Of a stretch of 64,000 bases of DNA, positions 1-9,072 are shown one piece after another. The stretch comes from Pikeienuella piscinae (GTDB lineage Bacteria > Pseudomonadota > Alphaproteobacteria > Rhodobacterales > Rhodobacteraceae), in assembly GCF_011044155.1 (NCBI RefSeq), contig NZ_CP049056.1, positions 558,001 through 622,000 of the forward strand, written 5' to 3'. Every line of letters starts with the position of its first letter. Within the stretch, counting starts at the first letter, position 1. The notes below the pieces were generated by a model. It saw only the letters and a list, made by a program, of their open reading frames with translations. It made no database searches and was not told where the DNA came from. Position numbers and translations under genes: made by a program.

Positions 1-3000
1 GAATACGGCCTTTCGACCGTGGAGGGCGTCGCGCTGATGTGCCTCGCCGAGGCGCTCTTGCGCGTACCGGACTCGGAGACCATCGACGATCTCATCCAGG
101 ACAAGATCGCTCCGCATGACTGGGGCGCCCATGTCGGAGATTCCGGGTCGATTCTCGTCAACGCCTCGACCTGGGGGCTGATGCTGACGGGCAGGGTGCT
201 CGATGACGAGGACACCGGCGTCGCCGGCGCGCTTCGCGGCATGGTGCGCCGGCTCGGCGAGCCGGTGATCCGTCGCGCGGTCGGCGCCGCAATGCGGGAG
301 ATGGGTTCGGCCTTCGTCCTTGGCGAAACGATCCGCGCGGCGATGAAGCGCGGCGATGCGATGGTCGCCAAGGGCTACACCTATTCCTACGACATGCTGG
401 GCGAGGCGGCGCGGACCATGGCCGACGCCGACCGCTACATGGCCGCCTACGAAGCCGCCATCGCCGCCATCGCCGGGCGGGCGAAATCCGACGATATCGG
501 CGCCAATCCGGGGATATCGGTGAAACTCTCCGCACTCCATCCCCGCTATGAGCGGAAGATGAAGGCGGTGACCGCGGAGGAAGTGTCGGCGCGGCTCCTG
601 AAGCTCGCGCAGCAGGCGAAGGCGGCGCGGATCGGCCTCAATGTCGACGCCGAGGAGGTCGATCGGCTCGATCTCTCGCTCGACGTGATCGAGGCGGCGC
701 TCTCCGACCCGTCGCTTGCGGGGTGGGACGGGTTCGGCGTTGTCGTTCAGGCCTATCAGCGCCGCGCCCCGCTGGTGATCGACTGGCTTCACGCGCTTGC
801 CGAGAAGAAAGACCGCAAGATCATGGTCCGCCTGGTGAAAGGCGCCTATTGGGACACCGAGATCAAGCGTGCGCAGGTCATGGGCCTCGGCAATTATCCA
901 GTATTCACCCGCAAGGCCGCGACCGATGTCAGCTATCTCGGCTGCGCCCGCAAACTGCTCGGCATGCGGGATCGGATCTATCCGCAATTCGCCACCCATA
1001 ACGCGCACAGCGCCTCGGCGATCCTGATCATGGCTGGCGGGGCCGATGAGAGTTTCGAGTTCCAGCGCCTGCACGGCATGGGCGAGGCGCTGCATGAAGC
1101 GATCCGTAAAGAGTCCGGCGCCCGCTGCCGGATATACGCGCCGGTCGGCGCGCATGAGGATCTCCTCGCCTATCTCGTCCGCCGGCTGCTGGAGAACGGC
1201 GCGAACTCCAGCTTCGTCAACCAGATCGTCGATGAGGACGTTCCCGCCGAAACCGTCGCCGCCGACCCGTTCGAGACGCTGGAGGCGGCGCCGGCCCCGA
1301 ACCCGCTGATCCCGGCCCCCGCCGACCTTTTCGCGCCGGAGCGGCGGAACGCGAAGGGCTGGGACATCGCCGGCGAGACCGATCTCACGGAGATCGACGC
1401 CGCCCGCGCCCCCTTCCTCGACCACCTCTGGGGCGAGGAAGGCGAGGTGCGGCTGAACCCCGCCACCGGCGCGCCGGTCGGCCGCGTCATCTGGTCCGAT
1501 CCGGACGCCGTCGCCGGGGCGGTCGCGGCCGCGTGCGCCGCCGCGCCGGACTGGGCGGCGCGCCCCGCCGCCGCGCGCGCAGCGGTTCTGGAGCGGGCCG
1601 CCGATCTCTATGAGGCACATTTCGGCGAGATCTTCGTCCTCCTCGCCCGCGAGGCCGGCAAGACGCTGGACGACGCGGTGGCGGAGCTTCGCGAGGCTGT
1701 CGATTTTCTGCGCTACTACGCCGCGGGCGCGCCAGGCGCGCCAGGCGCGGCGCGCGGCGTCGTCGCCTGCATCTCCCCTTGGAATTTCCCACTCGCGATC
1801 TTCACCGGTCAGATCGCCGCCGCGCTGGCTGCCGGGAATGCGGTGGTCGCGAAACCAGCCGAACAGACGCCGCTGATCGCAGCGCTCGCGATCCGGCTGC
1901 TGCATGAGGCCGGGGTTCCCATCGACGCACTCCGCCTCGTTCAGGGCGCGGGTGATATCGGCGCGGCGCTGACCGCCGCTCGCGGTCTCGGAGGGGTCTG
2001 TTTCACCGGCTCGACGGAGGTCGCGCGGCTGATCGAGCGTCAACTCGCGAAAACTGCGCCCGAGGCGATGCTGATCGCGGAGACCGGCGGGCTCAACGCG
2101 ATGATCGTCGACAGCACCGCGCTTCCCGAACAGGCGGTGCGCGACATCGTCGCCTCCGCCTTCCAGAGCGCCGGCCAGCGCTGCTCGGCGCTCCGTGTCC
2201 TATACGTGCAGGAGGACGTGGCGCCGAAGCTGACGGAAATGCTCTTCGGCGCGATGGATGCGTTGCGGATCGGCGACCCGCTGCGGCTGGAGACGGATAT
2301 CGGCCCGGTGATTGACGAAGAGGCGCGCGAGACGATCGAGAACCATGTCGAGGCGGCGCAGAACGAAGGGCGGCTCCTGCATCGCATCGCGGCGCCCGGG
2401 GCCGGCGTGTTCTCCGCCCCGGCTGCGATCCGCGTCAGTGGAATCGAGGCGATCGAGCGCGAGGTTTTCGGTCCCGTCCTGCATGTCGCCACCTTTCCCG
2501 CCGATCGGGTCGATGCGGTGGTGCGCGCGGTCAACGCAAAAGGTTACGGGTTGACCTTCGGCCTTCACACCAGGATCGACCGGCGCGTGCAGCAGGTCGT
2601 GGACACCGCCGCGGTCGGTAATCTTTACGTCAACAGGAACCAGATCGGCGCTATCGTCGGCTCGCAGCCCTTCGGCGGCGAAGGGCTTTCGGGAACCGGG
2701 CCGAAGGCCGGCGGCCCGCATTACCTCGCTCGGTTTCGCTCCCGCCCTGCGCCTCGCGCCGCGGCGGCGCCAGCCGTCGCCGCGCGGCCGCCTCTCGATG
2801 GGGCGGCCGCGCGCGCTCTTCTCGGCCGGCTCTCGCCGGGGGACTGGGCCGGGCGGCGGGACCGGATCGACATCCTGCGCGAATTGTTGCGCGGGCGCGC
2901 GTCGGCGGCGATGAACGCGGCGGCGGCGCTCGATTGCGGCCCGCTCGATCTGCCGGGACCGACCGGAGAATCGAACCGGCTGCGCCTTGCGCCGCTTGGC

Positions 3001-3378
3001 CGCGTGATCTGCCTCGGGGCGGGGGAGGCGCTGCTCGGTCATGCGGTTCAGGCGCTGCGGATCGGTAACGCCGTCCTCGCGATCGGGCCGGAGGCGACGC
3101 GCGCCATGGTGCCGCTTCTCGACCCGCGTTTGCCGTTGCTAGCGCTGGACGGCGATCCGCCAGAGGGTTTCCTCGCTGCGGCGCATTTCGAAGCGCTGGC
3201 GCTTTCGGAACCGTCACGCGCGGGCGCGCTTCGTCTTACCCTCGCCGGCCGGGAGGGGCCGCTTATCCGGCTCATCGCCGAGGAGATTGCGCCGGAGCGT
3301 TTCGCTGCTGAGCGTTCGCTCTCGATCGACACGACCGCGGCGGGCGGCAACGCGCAGCTTCTGGCGGCGGTGGGGTAG
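1..3378 (+). CDS. putA: Bifunctional proline dehydrogenase / glutamate-semialdehyde dehydrogenase PutA (5' end missing)
   Basis: Oxidises proline to glutamate in two steps: an FAD proline dehydrogenase followed by an NAD-dependent aldehyde dehydrogenase. The frame is open from base 1, reading EYGLSTVEGVALMCLAEALL, a typical internal PutA segment, so the true start and any N-terminal DNA-binding region lie outside the window. Proline dehydrogenase motifs are visible (LVKGAYWDTEIK, FATHNAHSA, RIYAPVGAHEDLL). The dehydrogenase half has SPWNFPLAIF, CFTGSTEVA and the catalytic cysteine in GQRCSALR. About 200 residues follow the NRNQIGAIVGSQPFGGEG segment and form the C-terminal tail common in long PutA proteins. 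It converges with the IscU-like gene only 8 bp downstream. Identification is firm; only completeness is limited. Confidence 0.96.
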   Translation, partial: EYGLSTVEGVALMCLAEALLRVPDSETIDDLIQDKIAPHDWGAHVGDSGSILVNASTWGLMLTGRVLDDEDTGVAGALRGMVRRLGEPVIRRAVGAAMREMGSAFVLGETIRAAMKRGDAMVAKGYTYSYDMLGEAARTMADADRYMAAYEAAIAAIAGRAKSDDIGANPGISVKLSALHPRYERKMKAVTAEEVSARLLKLAQQAKAARIGLNVDAEEVDRLDLSLDVIEAALSDPSLAGWDGFGVVVQAYQRRAPLVIDWLHALAEKKDRKIMVRLVKGAYWDTEIKRAQVMGLGNYPVFTRKAATDVSYLGCARKLLGMRDRIYPQFATHNAHSASAILIMAGGADESFEFQRLHGMGEALHEAIRKESGARCRIYAPVGAHEDLLAYLVRRLLENGANSSFVNQIVDEDVPAETVAADPFETLEAAPAPNPLIPAPADLFAPERRNAKGWDIAGETDLTEIDAARAPFLDHLWGEEGEVRLNPATGAPVGRVIWSDPDAVAGAVAAACAAAPDWAARPAAARAAVLERAADLYEAHFGEIFVLLAREAGKTLDDAVAELREAVDFLRYYAAGAPGAPGAARGVVACISPWNFPLAIFTGQIAAALAAGNAVVAKPAEQTPLIAALAIRLLHEAGVPIDALRLVQGAGDIGAALTAARGLGGVCFTGSTEVARLIERQLAKTAPEAMLIAETGGLNAMIVDSTALPEQAVRDIVASAFQSAGQRCSALRVLYVQEDVAPKLTEMLFGAMDALRIGDPLRLETDIGPVIDEEARETIENHVEAAQNEGRLLHRIAAPGAGVFSAPAAIRVSGIEAIEREVFGPVLHVATFPADRVDAVVRAVNAKGYGLTFGLHTRIDRRVQQVVDTAAVGNLYVNRNQIGAIVGSQPFGGEGLSGTGPKAGGPHYLARFRSRPAPRAAAAPAVAARPPLDGAAARALLGRLSPGDWAGRRDRIDILRELLRGRASAAMNAAAALDCGPLDLPGPTGESNRLRLAPLGRVICLGAGEALLGHAVQALRIGNAVLAIGPEATRAMVPLLDPRLPLLALDGDPPEGFLAAAHFEALALSEPSRAGALRLTLAGREGPLIRLIAEEIAPERFAAERSLSIDTTAAGGNAQLLAAVG

Positions 3379-3386
3379 GGCGGCTC

Positions 3387-3839
3387 TCAGCCCACGCGTT
3401 GCGCCGCGGCCTCGTCGAGCGCCGCGAGCGTCGCGTCCCAAGCCAGCAGGATCGAAGCGTGGCGGTTCTTGTAATCTTTCGCCGGCGCCAGCACCTCGAG
3501 CCCGTCGAAGGGTGCGCCCGGCGGCTCCGCGCCGGCTTTCAACATGGCGTGCAAAGCATTGCGTCCACTAGCGATTTCATCACGAGTCCGCCCAATCACC
3601 ACGCCACCGAGCACGGCGGCGGAGGCCTGGCCGAGCGCGCAGGCCTTCACGTCCTGAGCGAACTCGGAAATCTGGCCATCCTCAACCCGAAGCGCGACAG
3701 AAACCGTAGAGCCGCAAAGGGGCGAGCGCTTCTTCGCCGCGCCGTCGGGCGCCCCGTCAAGCGGGCGGGTGAGCGGAATATCCGCGGCCAGCGCGAGAAT
3801 GCGCTTGGAATAAAGTTGGATGAGATCGGTGTCAGGCAT
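3387..3839 (-). CDS. IscU/NifU-like iron-sulfur cluster scaffold family protein
   Basis: 150 aa protein of the IscU/NifU N-terminal family, which assembles Fe-S clusters and hands them to apo-proteins. The start chosen is ATG at 3839 (MPDTDLIQLYS); an upstream in-frame ATG would add six residues. Two of the usual three cysteines are visible, C42 in SPLCGSTV and C67 in VKACALGQAS. At the third position, near KNRHASILL, there is no cysteine. This matches a shortened IscU-like paralogue seen in Rhodobacterales rather than a classical scaffold, so the exact role is uncertain. It stands alone, convergent with putA and divergent from hisI. No isc/suf genes are nearby. Confidence 0.85.
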   Translation of the reverse strand: MPDTDLIQLYSKRILALAADIPLTRPLDGAPDGAAKKRSPLCGSTVSVALRVEDGQISEFAQDVKACALGQASAAVLGGVVIGRTRDEIASGRNALHAMLKAGAEPPGAPFDGLEVLAPAKDYKNRHASILLAWDATLAALDEAAAQRVG

Positions 3840-3912
3840 TTCAGTCTCCAGCCTCATTGCTTAGATAGCGCGGTCGCGGCCTCTGCGAAAGAGGCGGAGG
3901 GAAGGAGAAACC

Positions 3913-4281
3913 ATGTCTGAGCCGTTTGACCCTGCGACATTGGTCTATGATGCGCGCGGTCTGATCCCTGCGATCGCTCAGGATGCGACTTCCGGCGAAG
4001 TGCTGATGATGGCGTGGATGAACGCGCGCGCCGTCGCCGAGACGCTCGCGAGCGGGCGCGTGACCTATTGGTCGCGCTCGCGCGCCGAACTCTGGAGGAA
4101 GGGAGACACCTCCGGCCATATCCAGCGCCTGAAAGAATTGCGCGTCGATTGCGACCGCGACTGTCTTCTCCTCAGCGTCGAGCAGACCGGCGCAGCCTGC
4201 CACACCAACCGGCGGAGTTGCTTTTATACCGCCATCATCGAAGGTGAGGAAGTTGAAATGATCGCACCCGAGACGTCATGA
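3913..4281 (+). CDS. hisI: Phosphoribosyl-AMP cyclohydrolase
   Basis: Third step of histidine biosynthesis: opens the purine ring of phosphoribosyl-AMP in a zinc-dependent hydrolysis. The 122 aa length suits a stand-alone HisI without a fused HisE. Signature motifs are [29 protein letters not shown], the metal-binding DCDRDCLLL segment and [12 protein letters not shown]. The gene overlaps the next one by 4 bp (ATGA), implying translational coupling to the thioesterase-like gene. A purine-rich RBS (gaggga-agga) precedes ATG 3913. Confidence 0.97.
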   Translation: MSEPFDPATLVYDARGLIPAIAQDATSGEVLMMAWMNARAVAETLASGRVTYWSRSRAELWRKGDTSGHIQRLKELRVDCDRDCLLLSVEQTGAACHTNRRSCFYTAIIEGEEVEMIAPETS

Positions 4282-4742
4282 ACGCGCCCGCGCCGCAGCA
4301 AGAGGATGCTATGGATGAGAGGCCGTTACTTCTGAACGCCGGAGAGGTTCTCGCCTATCTGGAGGAGGTTTTTCCTGGTGTCGTCGGCAGGTTCGACGTC
4401 ATCGAACTCGCGCCGATGCGGGTCAGGATGCGGCGGAGAACCGGGTCGGGCGACATCCGCCCGGGCGGCACGGTCTCCGGCCCGGCGATGTTCGAGGCGG
4501 TGGATTGCGGCTTTTATGTCGCGCTTCTGGCGATGATCGGGCGCGAGGCGCTGACCGTGACCACGAATGCGTCGATCAACTTTTTCAACAAGCCGGCGCC
4601 AACGGCGCTGATCTGTGATGTGCGCATCCTTAAACTCGGCAAATTGCTCGCCACCGGGGATGCGACGGTCTGGTCCGAAGGTCAAGCGCAGCCGGTCGCG
4701 CATGCGACGCTTACCTACGCCATCCCGCCCCGGCGTCCGTGA
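4278..4742 (+). CDS. PaaI-family hot-dog thioesterase-like protein
   Basis: 154 aa single hot-dog domain protein resembling PaaI-type acyl-CoA thioesterases. Visible features are the [24 protein letters not shown] stretch (residues about 54-80) corresponding to the hot-dog helix, and [14 protein letters not shown] for the following strand. The start overlaps the hisI stop (ATGA); a second in-frame ATG lies at 4311, and the first 11 residues look non-conserved, so the real start could be the later one. The physiological substrate cannot be read from sequence. Link to histidine synthesis is positional only. Confidence 0.8.
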   Translation: MNAPAPQQEDAMDERPLLLNAGEVLAYLEEVFPGVVGRFDVIELAPMRVRMRRRTGSGDIRPGGTVSGPAMFEAVDCGFYVALLAMIGREALTVTTNASINFFNKPAPTALICDVRILKLGKLLATGDATVWSEGQAQPVAHATLTYAIPPRRP

Positions 4743-4811
4743 AATAGTGGGGTAGTTAAATACCACCTTTACAGGCAATTGAAAAAGAAGGGCTTTTTCT
4801 CCTGTCGGAGA

Positions 4812-4839
4812 TTGACTTCGCCGCACGAATCGTTAGAAC
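4812..4839 (+). promoter_or_regulatory. Candidate sigma-70 promoter for rplM-rpsI
   Basis: TTGACT at 4812-4817 and TAGAAC at 4834-4839 are separated by 16 bp and lie about 75 bp upstream of the rplM start. They fit the housekeeping promoter style of alphaproteobacteria, with a strong -35 and a relaxed -10. No mapped transcript supports it. Confidence 0.45.
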
Positions 4840-4912
4840 GCGCCATCCGTCGCGCTTATGTAGGCGCGACGAGCGGAATAACGCCCGATTTGGGCCAAGA
4901 ACTGGACGAAAC

Positions 4913-5377
4913 ATGAAAACCTACAGCGCCAGACCGGCCGATATCGAGAAGAAATGGGTGATCGTCGACGCCAGCGGCGTCGTCCTGGGCCGCCTCGCCT
5001 CGATCGTCGCCATGCGGCTACGCGGCAAGCACAAGGCCACCTTCACGCCGCATATGGACATGGGCGACAATGTGATCGTCATCAACGCCGAGAAGGTGCA
5101 GATGACCGGCAACAAGCGCGCCGACAAGACCTATTATCGCCACACCGGCCATCCGGGCGGGATCAAGTCGCGCACCGCGGCGCAGATCCTCGACGGCGCG
5201 CATCCCGAGCGTGTGATGGAGAAGGCGGTGGAGCGGATGATGCCGGGCGGGCCGTTGAGCCGCAAGCAACTCGGAAATCTCCGGGTCTACGCCGGCGAGA
5301 CGCACCCGCATGAGGCGCAGGCGCCCGAGGTGCTGGACGTCCGTTCGATGAACAAGAAGAACACGCGGAGCGCATGA
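4913..5377 (+). CDS. rplM: 50S ribosomal protein L13
   Basis: Structural protein of the large ribosomal subunit that binds 23S rRNA early in assembly. 154 aa, the usual length. Recognisable segments are [61 protein letters not shown] and the C-terminal [14 protein letters not shown]. It is followed by rpsI with a 4-bp ATGA overlap, the conserved rplM-rpsI operon. A candidate promoter lies about 75 bp upstream. Ribosomal autoregulation of this operon is known in other bacteria, but no leader structure was clearly seen here. Confidence 0.98.
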   Translation: MKTYSARPADIEKKWVIVDASGVVLGRLASIVAMRLRGKHKATFTPHMDMGDNVIVINAEKVQMTGNKRADKTYYRHTGHPGGIKSRTAAQILDGAHPERVMEKAVERMMPGGPLSRKQLGNLRVYAGETHPHEAQAPEVLDVRSMNKKNTRSA

Positions 5378-5886
5378 GCATGGCTGAAGAGATCAAATCG
5401 CTCGACGATCTGAAGGACGCGGTGGACGCGAGCGGCGTCGCCGCCGCCGATACGACGGTCGAAGAGGTCGCGGCCCCGCGTGAGCCGGTGCGTGACGCGC
5501 TTGGCCGGTCCTACGCCACCGGCAAGCGGAAGGACGCGGTCGCCCGCGTCTGGGTTCGCCCCGGTTCCGGCAAGATCATGGTGAACGGCAAGGAAATGGC
5601 GACCTATTTCGCCCGTCCGGTGTTGCAGATGGTTCTGAAGCAGGCGTTCACCGTCGCCAATGTCGACGGCCAGTTTGACGTGATGGCGAAGGTGAAGGGC
5701 GGCGGACTTTCCGGCCAAGCCGGCGCGGTCAAGCACGGCGTCTCCAAGGCGCTCAGCCTCTACGATCCGGCGCTGCGCCCCGCGCTGAAGGCGGCGGGCT
5801 TCCTGACCCGCGACAGCCGTGTCGTCGAACGCAAGAAATACGGCCGCCGCAAAGCACGCCGGAGCTTTCAGTTCTCCAAGCGCTGA
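5374..5886 (+). CDS. rpsI: 30S ribosomal protein S9
   Basis: Small-subunit ribosomal protein whose basic C-terminal tail reaches the P-site tRNA. 170 aa including a long acidic N-terminal extension (residues 1-45) typical of alphaproteobacterial S9; the core starts near [15 protein letters not shown] and ends with [17 protein letters not shown], the conserved terminal Lys-Arg. The start ATG at 5374 overlaps the rplM stop; ATG at 5380 is an alternative. A strong intrinsic terminator follows 20 bp after the stop. Confidence 0.98.
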   Translation: MSMAEEIKSLDDLKDAVDASGVAAADTTVEEVAAPREPVRDALGRSYATGKRKDAVARVWVRPGSGKIMVNGKEMATYFARPVLQMVLKQAFTVANVDGQFDVMAKVKGGGLSGQAGAVKHGVSKALSLYDPALRPALKAAGFLTRDSRVVERKKYGRRKARRSFQFSKR

Positions 5887-5907
5887 GGCGATTGGACACG
5901 AGACGCG

Positions 5908-5938
5908 AAAAGCCCGCTTCGGCGGGCTTTTTTCTTTG
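5908..5938 (+). terminator. Rho-independent terminator of rplM-rpsI
   Basis: A perfect stem agcccgc/gcgggct (5911-5917 with 5922-5928) closes a ttcg tetraloop and is followed by a T-rich run. An A run precedes the stem, so it could also work for the convergent tetR transcript. Confidence 0.9.
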
Positions 5939-5962
5939 GTGAAGGGAGCGGAAGGATCTTGC

Positions 5963-6523
5963 TCAGCGGTTAGCAGGGTTTGCGAGTCGAAGGATCTCAC
6001 CGCGAAGGCCGCGCTCGTCCTCGAGCGGAACGCCATCCGCTTGCGCAAACCAGAACCCGTCCGCCGCGAGTCGCGCGATCCTCAGGTTCAGGGCGGAATC
6101 CGTCTCCGCATGCATCGCCTCTTGCGACGCGAGCCATTCATACCAACGCTTCCGCAGGCCGGGATCGCCCATGAAGGCGGAAAGCACCCCCGCCGACGCC
6201 GGCTCGCTCTCCATTGCGACGGGGTCGAGAGTCGCTCGAATGTAGGCGCGGGTGAAGCGGCCAAAACGCGTCTCATCGGCGATCATCAGATCTGCGATCG
6301 CATGTTCAAGCCGTGCGATATAGGCTTCGAAAAGCCCGCGAAGCAGGGCGTCCCTGTTAGGGTAGTGGTGAAGCAGACCGCCTTTCGTCACCCCTGCGGC
6401 GTCCGAAACCGCCTGCATGGTGACGGATCGGAGCCCGTGCTCGCGCGCAAGGTCCTCGGCGGCCGTCAGAAGCGCGGCGCGAACGGCGTCGGGCCTCTTC
6501 TTTCTGTGATGGCCAACGGCCAT
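5963..6523 (-). CDS. TetR-family transcriptional regulator
   Basis: 186 aa one-component repressor. The N-terminal helix-turn-helix reads AALLTAAEDLAREHGLRSVT followed by VSDAAGVTKGGLLHHYPNRDALL (residues about 13-55), classic TetR. The C-terminal ligand-binding part is similar to TetR_C_6 type regulators (ESEPASAGVLSAFMGDPGLRKRWYEW). ATG 6523 shares one base with the stop of the upstream SMR efflux gene (TGATG), so the two are co-translated and the regulator most likely represses its own operon and the pump. In-frame upstream codons lie inside the pump gene and were ignored. Confidence 0.9.
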   Translation of the reverse strand: MAVGHHRKKRPDAVRAALLTAAEDLAREHGLRSVTMQAVSDAAGVTKGGLLHHYPNRDALLRGLFEAYIARLEHAIADLMIADETRFGRFTRAYIRATLDPVAMESEPASAGVLSAFMGDPGLRKRWYEWLASQEAMHAETDSALNLRIARLAADGFWFAQADGVPLEDERGLRGEILRLANPANR

Positions 6524-6867
6524 CAGTGGCCCGTCGAGCGCGAGACGCCGTTCAGAATGACGACGCCCGTGACAATGAAGCCGATTCCGACCCACGCAGC
6601 GAGATCGAACGATTGACGGAAGAACAGGGTGCTGATCGCGGCGGTCAGCACGACGCCGAGTCCAGCCCAGATCGCGTAGGCGACGCCGAGCGGGATGGAC
6701 CGCAGCGCCAGCGAAAGCAGATAGAACGAGCCGATGTAGAACAGCGCCATCAACACGGTCGGCGCGACCCTGGTGAATTGCTCCGACTTGAGCAGCAGAG
6801 CGGAGCCGGTCACCTCGCAGAGAATGGCGCCGCCGAGAGCGAGATAAGAGGCGAAGACGGGTGGCAT
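6523..6867 (-). CDS. SMR-family small multidrug efflux transporter (EmrE/QacE-like)
   Basis: 114 aa inner-membrane protein with four predicted transmembrane helices, the standard SMR size. The family's essential membrane glutamate is present in helix 1 (AILCEVTGSALLLKS), and the signature LALRSIPLGVAYAIWAGLG is intact in helices 2-3. SMR proteins work as antiparallel dimers exchanging protons for cationic drugs or guanidinium. Residues do not settle between EmrE-like drug export and Gdx-like guanidinium export, though the KS..FT and W-A-G-x-G pattern leans to EmrE. First gene of an operon with the TetR regulator. Confidence 0.92.
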   Translation of the reverse strand: MPPVFASYLALGGAILCEVTGSALLLKSEQFTRVAPTVLMALFYIGSFYLLSLALRSIPLGVAYAIWAGLGVVLTAAISTLFFRQSFDLAAWVGIGFIVTGVVILNGVSRSTGH

Positions 6868-6885
6868 GGGCGGTCTCCTGAAGAT

Positions 6886-6899
6886 ACCGTCCAGATGGT
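6886..6899. promoter_or_regulatory. Candidate TetR operator upstream of the SMR pump
   Basis: ACCGTCCAGATGGT is an imperfect dyad (10 of 14 positions symmetric) located 19 bp before the SMR start codon. Its form, ACCGTC-type half-sites around a short centre, resembles operators of TetR regulators of efflux genes. Confidence 0.4.
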
Positions 6900-6903
6900 T
6901 TTT

Positions 6904-7289
6904 TATGGATTAGGAGTCAAGCCTCCGGTATTCGGCCATCCGTCACCGCCAAGACCGCGATCGCCCGAGCCCGGCATTGCGGCGGGTGTCGAGACATTCT
7001 TCAACTTTGTCGAGCAGGTGGAGCCGGCGGCCGATGCACGTCCGCCGTGACGGCAACCGGGAGGATGAAACGGCGTTCCATAATTTCCGACCGGCGCCCC
7101 AATGACGGCTACGGTCCTAAAACGTCTGTCAGGCCGAGTGCGGGGATGGCCGCCCCGATATCTGGTCCACATCGCGTCGCTCGCGAAATCGCATAGCGTG
7201 GATGACGTCGCTTTCGCTCCGGTGCAAGTAGCAGGACGCCGTGGGCGAGGGGCTCCTGCCGGTCGCGGTGGAATGCGCGATGGCGCGGC
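6904..7289. other. Intergenic stretch without a recognised gene
   Basis: About 390 bp between the SMR pump promoter region and the 3' end of the L,D-transpeptidase gene. Short open frames on both strands show arginine-rich, low-complexity translations with no family resemblance and no convincing ribosome binding site. No hairpin terminator or repeat stood out. Confidence 0.5.
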
Positions 7290-8066
7290 TTACGCGGGCG
7301 GCGTGGGAATCGTCGCGCGCGCGCCGCTCACGAACGGATCGGTTGATGGGCCAATGCCATAAACGTCGTCAAAGGTCCGCAGCCGCCCTTCCGAATCGGG
7401 AAATGCGCGATAATAGCGAAAATACACCGGGACCGGGTCGGCAGGCATGTCGAAAGTCCGGCGCCCGTTGGCGTATTGATGGACCTCCTCGATGTCGATC
7501 CCCTGGAGCCATGCGATCACCTCGTCCCAGCGTTCGACCCGGACGCAACCATGGGAAAGGGCGCGCATGTCGCGCTCGAAGAGTTTCTTGCGATTGGTGT
7601 CGTGGAGATAGATCAGCATGCCGGGCTGCAGCCGGATGGCCGCGAGACCGAGCGGATTGCCCTTGCCCGCGGGCCAAGTCCGCGCCTGGTATTCGCCACT
7701 CCGGACCATGGTCGGGGTCGGGCGCCAGGTCGGCCGGAAGCGGACGACAGAGACCCAGGTGTCGACAAGCGGCGTTTCGGTGTCCGGCCCACCCGGCGCG
7801 CCGACGATCACCTTGCTGCGAAAGACTTCCTCGCCATCTTCGATGGCGATCAGTTCGAACGATGGAATATTGACGAGGATGGCCTTGCCCTTCAACGGCG
7901 TTCTGAACGGCACATTGAATCGATCCATCACCACCTGCATCGACGATACCGGCGTAAGCGCGGGGGCGGGTTCGGGCGCGGGCGCTTCAGCCTGCGGCGG
8001 CGGCGCGCAACCCGCGAGGAGAAGAAGTGCGAGGCCGACAAGCGGTGTCAGTGATATACGGCGCAT
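7290..8066 (-). CDS. L,D-transpeptidase family lipoprotein
   Basis: 258 aa YkuD-fold enzyme expected in the periplasm. It starts with a lipoprotein signal peptide ending in the lipobox LLLAGC (Cys20), then a proline/alanine-rich linker (residues 22-40). The catalytic region has IYLHDT (His155) and SHGCVRV with the active cysteine at about residue 174. Such enzymes cross-link peptidoglycan 3-3 or attach proteins to it. The upstream peptidoglycan-binding domain found in the YcbB type is absent, so this is a short form. Single-gene unit, followed at its 3' side by a gene-free gap. Confidence 0.93.
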   Translation of the reverse strand: MRRISLTPLVGLALLLLAGCAPPPQAEAPAPEPAPALTPVSSMQVVMDRFNVPFRTPLKGKAILVNIPSFELIAIEDGEEVFRSKVIVGAPGGPDTETPLVDTWVSVVRFRPTWRPTPTMVRSGEYQARTWPAGKGNPLGLAAIRLQPGMLIYLHDTNRKKLFERDMRALSHGCVRVERWDEVIAWLQGIDIEEVHQYANGRRTFDMPADPVPVYFRYYRAFPDSEGRLRTFDDVYGIGPSTDPFVSGARATIPTPPA

Positions 8067-8223
8067 TGGTCGGCATTCTCCGTAAAGTTGAAGAAATCAC
8101 GCTAACCATTGGATGCTAATATTTTTCCACTTCGCCGTCTGTGCAAGGGCGCGCGGGCGCCGGCGCGGAGTCGATTCGACCGAAACCTGAAACATTTATG
8201 TGACTCAGGCGAAACCGCCCCGA

Positions 8224-9072
8224 TCAGCCGACCAGCCGGCTGACATAGCCCGGCAGAGCGAAAGCCGCCTTGTGGACGGCGGGGGTGTAATAGCGAAGGC
8301 CGGTCAGCCCGGCGGCGCCCATCCGCCCCTCCAGCACCTGCTCCGGGGTTTCGCGCGCCTGGCCATCGGTTCCCCAGCCAAAGGCCATCGGTCCGCCGGC
8401 GTAGGTCGGCACCGTGGCGAGATAGGCCGTCGCATCGGCGAACAGGGCGCGAAAGGCCCGCATCGTCCCGCGCAGTTCCTCGGGCTGTAGAAATGGAACC
8501 CCGTTCTGGGTGACGAGGATGCCGCCATCCGCCAGGCGCTGGCGCGTGCGCCCATAGAAACTGTCGGTGAACAGCGTCTCGCCCGGCCCGATCGGGTCGG
8601 TGCTGTCGATGATGATGACGTCGAAACGCGCGTCCGCGGTCGCGACATAATCGGCGCCATCGGCGATCTCCAACCGGAGTCGCTGATCGTCGAAAGCGCC
8701 GGCGGAGATTCCGGGAAGCCATTTTTTCGAGAACTCGACGACGCTGGCGTCGATCTCCACCATAACGACTTCTTCCACCGCGCCATGACGCAGCACTTCG
8801 CGCGCCATGCCGCCGTCGCCGCCGCCGATGATCAGAACCCGCCGCGCCGCGCCATGGGCGAGCAGCGGCGTGTGGGTGAGCATCTCATGATAGATGTACT
8901 CATCGCCCTCCGTCACCTGCACAACGCCGTCGAGGGTGAGAACCCGGCCGAAGACCGGGTTCTCGAAGACCTGGAGGCGCTGATGATCGGTGCGGCTGTC
9001 GTAGATCATCCGCGCCGCACGCAACCGCTGGCGATAGTCAGGGTGCAGCGTCTCGTCGATCCAGTCGTTCAC
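8224..9072 (-). CDS. speE: Spermidine synthase
   Basis: Transfers an aminopropyl group from decarboxylated S-adenosylmethionine to putrescine. 282 aa, normal length. Motifs: the gatekeeping YQRL-like DHQRLQVFEN, LDGVVQVTEGDEYIYHEML, the nucleotide-binding VLIIGGGDGGMAREVLRH, VEIDASVV, DARFDVIIIDSTDPIGP with the catalytic Asp, and YAGGPMAFGWGT. The start is GTG 9072, which overlaps the speD stop by 4 bp (GTGA); a longer frame upstream reads speD in another frame and is not real. It forms the speD-speE operon. Confidence 0.97.
   Translation of the reverse strand: MNDWIDETLHPDYRQRLRAARMIYDSRTDHQRLQVFENPVFGRVLTLDGVVQVTEGDEYIYHEMLTHTPLLAHGAARRVLIIGGGDGGMAREVLRHGAVEEVVMVEIDASVVEFSKKWLPGISAGAFDDQRLRLEIADGADYVATADARFDVIIIDSTDPIGPGETLFTDSFYGRTRQRLADGGILVTQNGVPFLQPEELRGTMRAFRALFADATAYLATVPTYAGGPMAFGWGTDGQARETPEQVLEGRMGAAGLTGLRYYTPAVHKAAFALPGYVSRLVG

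Noticed and set aside
4781-4799. gaaaaag/ctttttc hairpin as terminator of hisI operon
   Set aside because: Seven A/T-rich pairs without a T run after it; too weak to call.
7102-7362. 86-codon frame in the gap after the SMR pump
   Set aside because: No RBS, no family resemblance, overlaps the 3' end of the L,D-transpeptidase gene.
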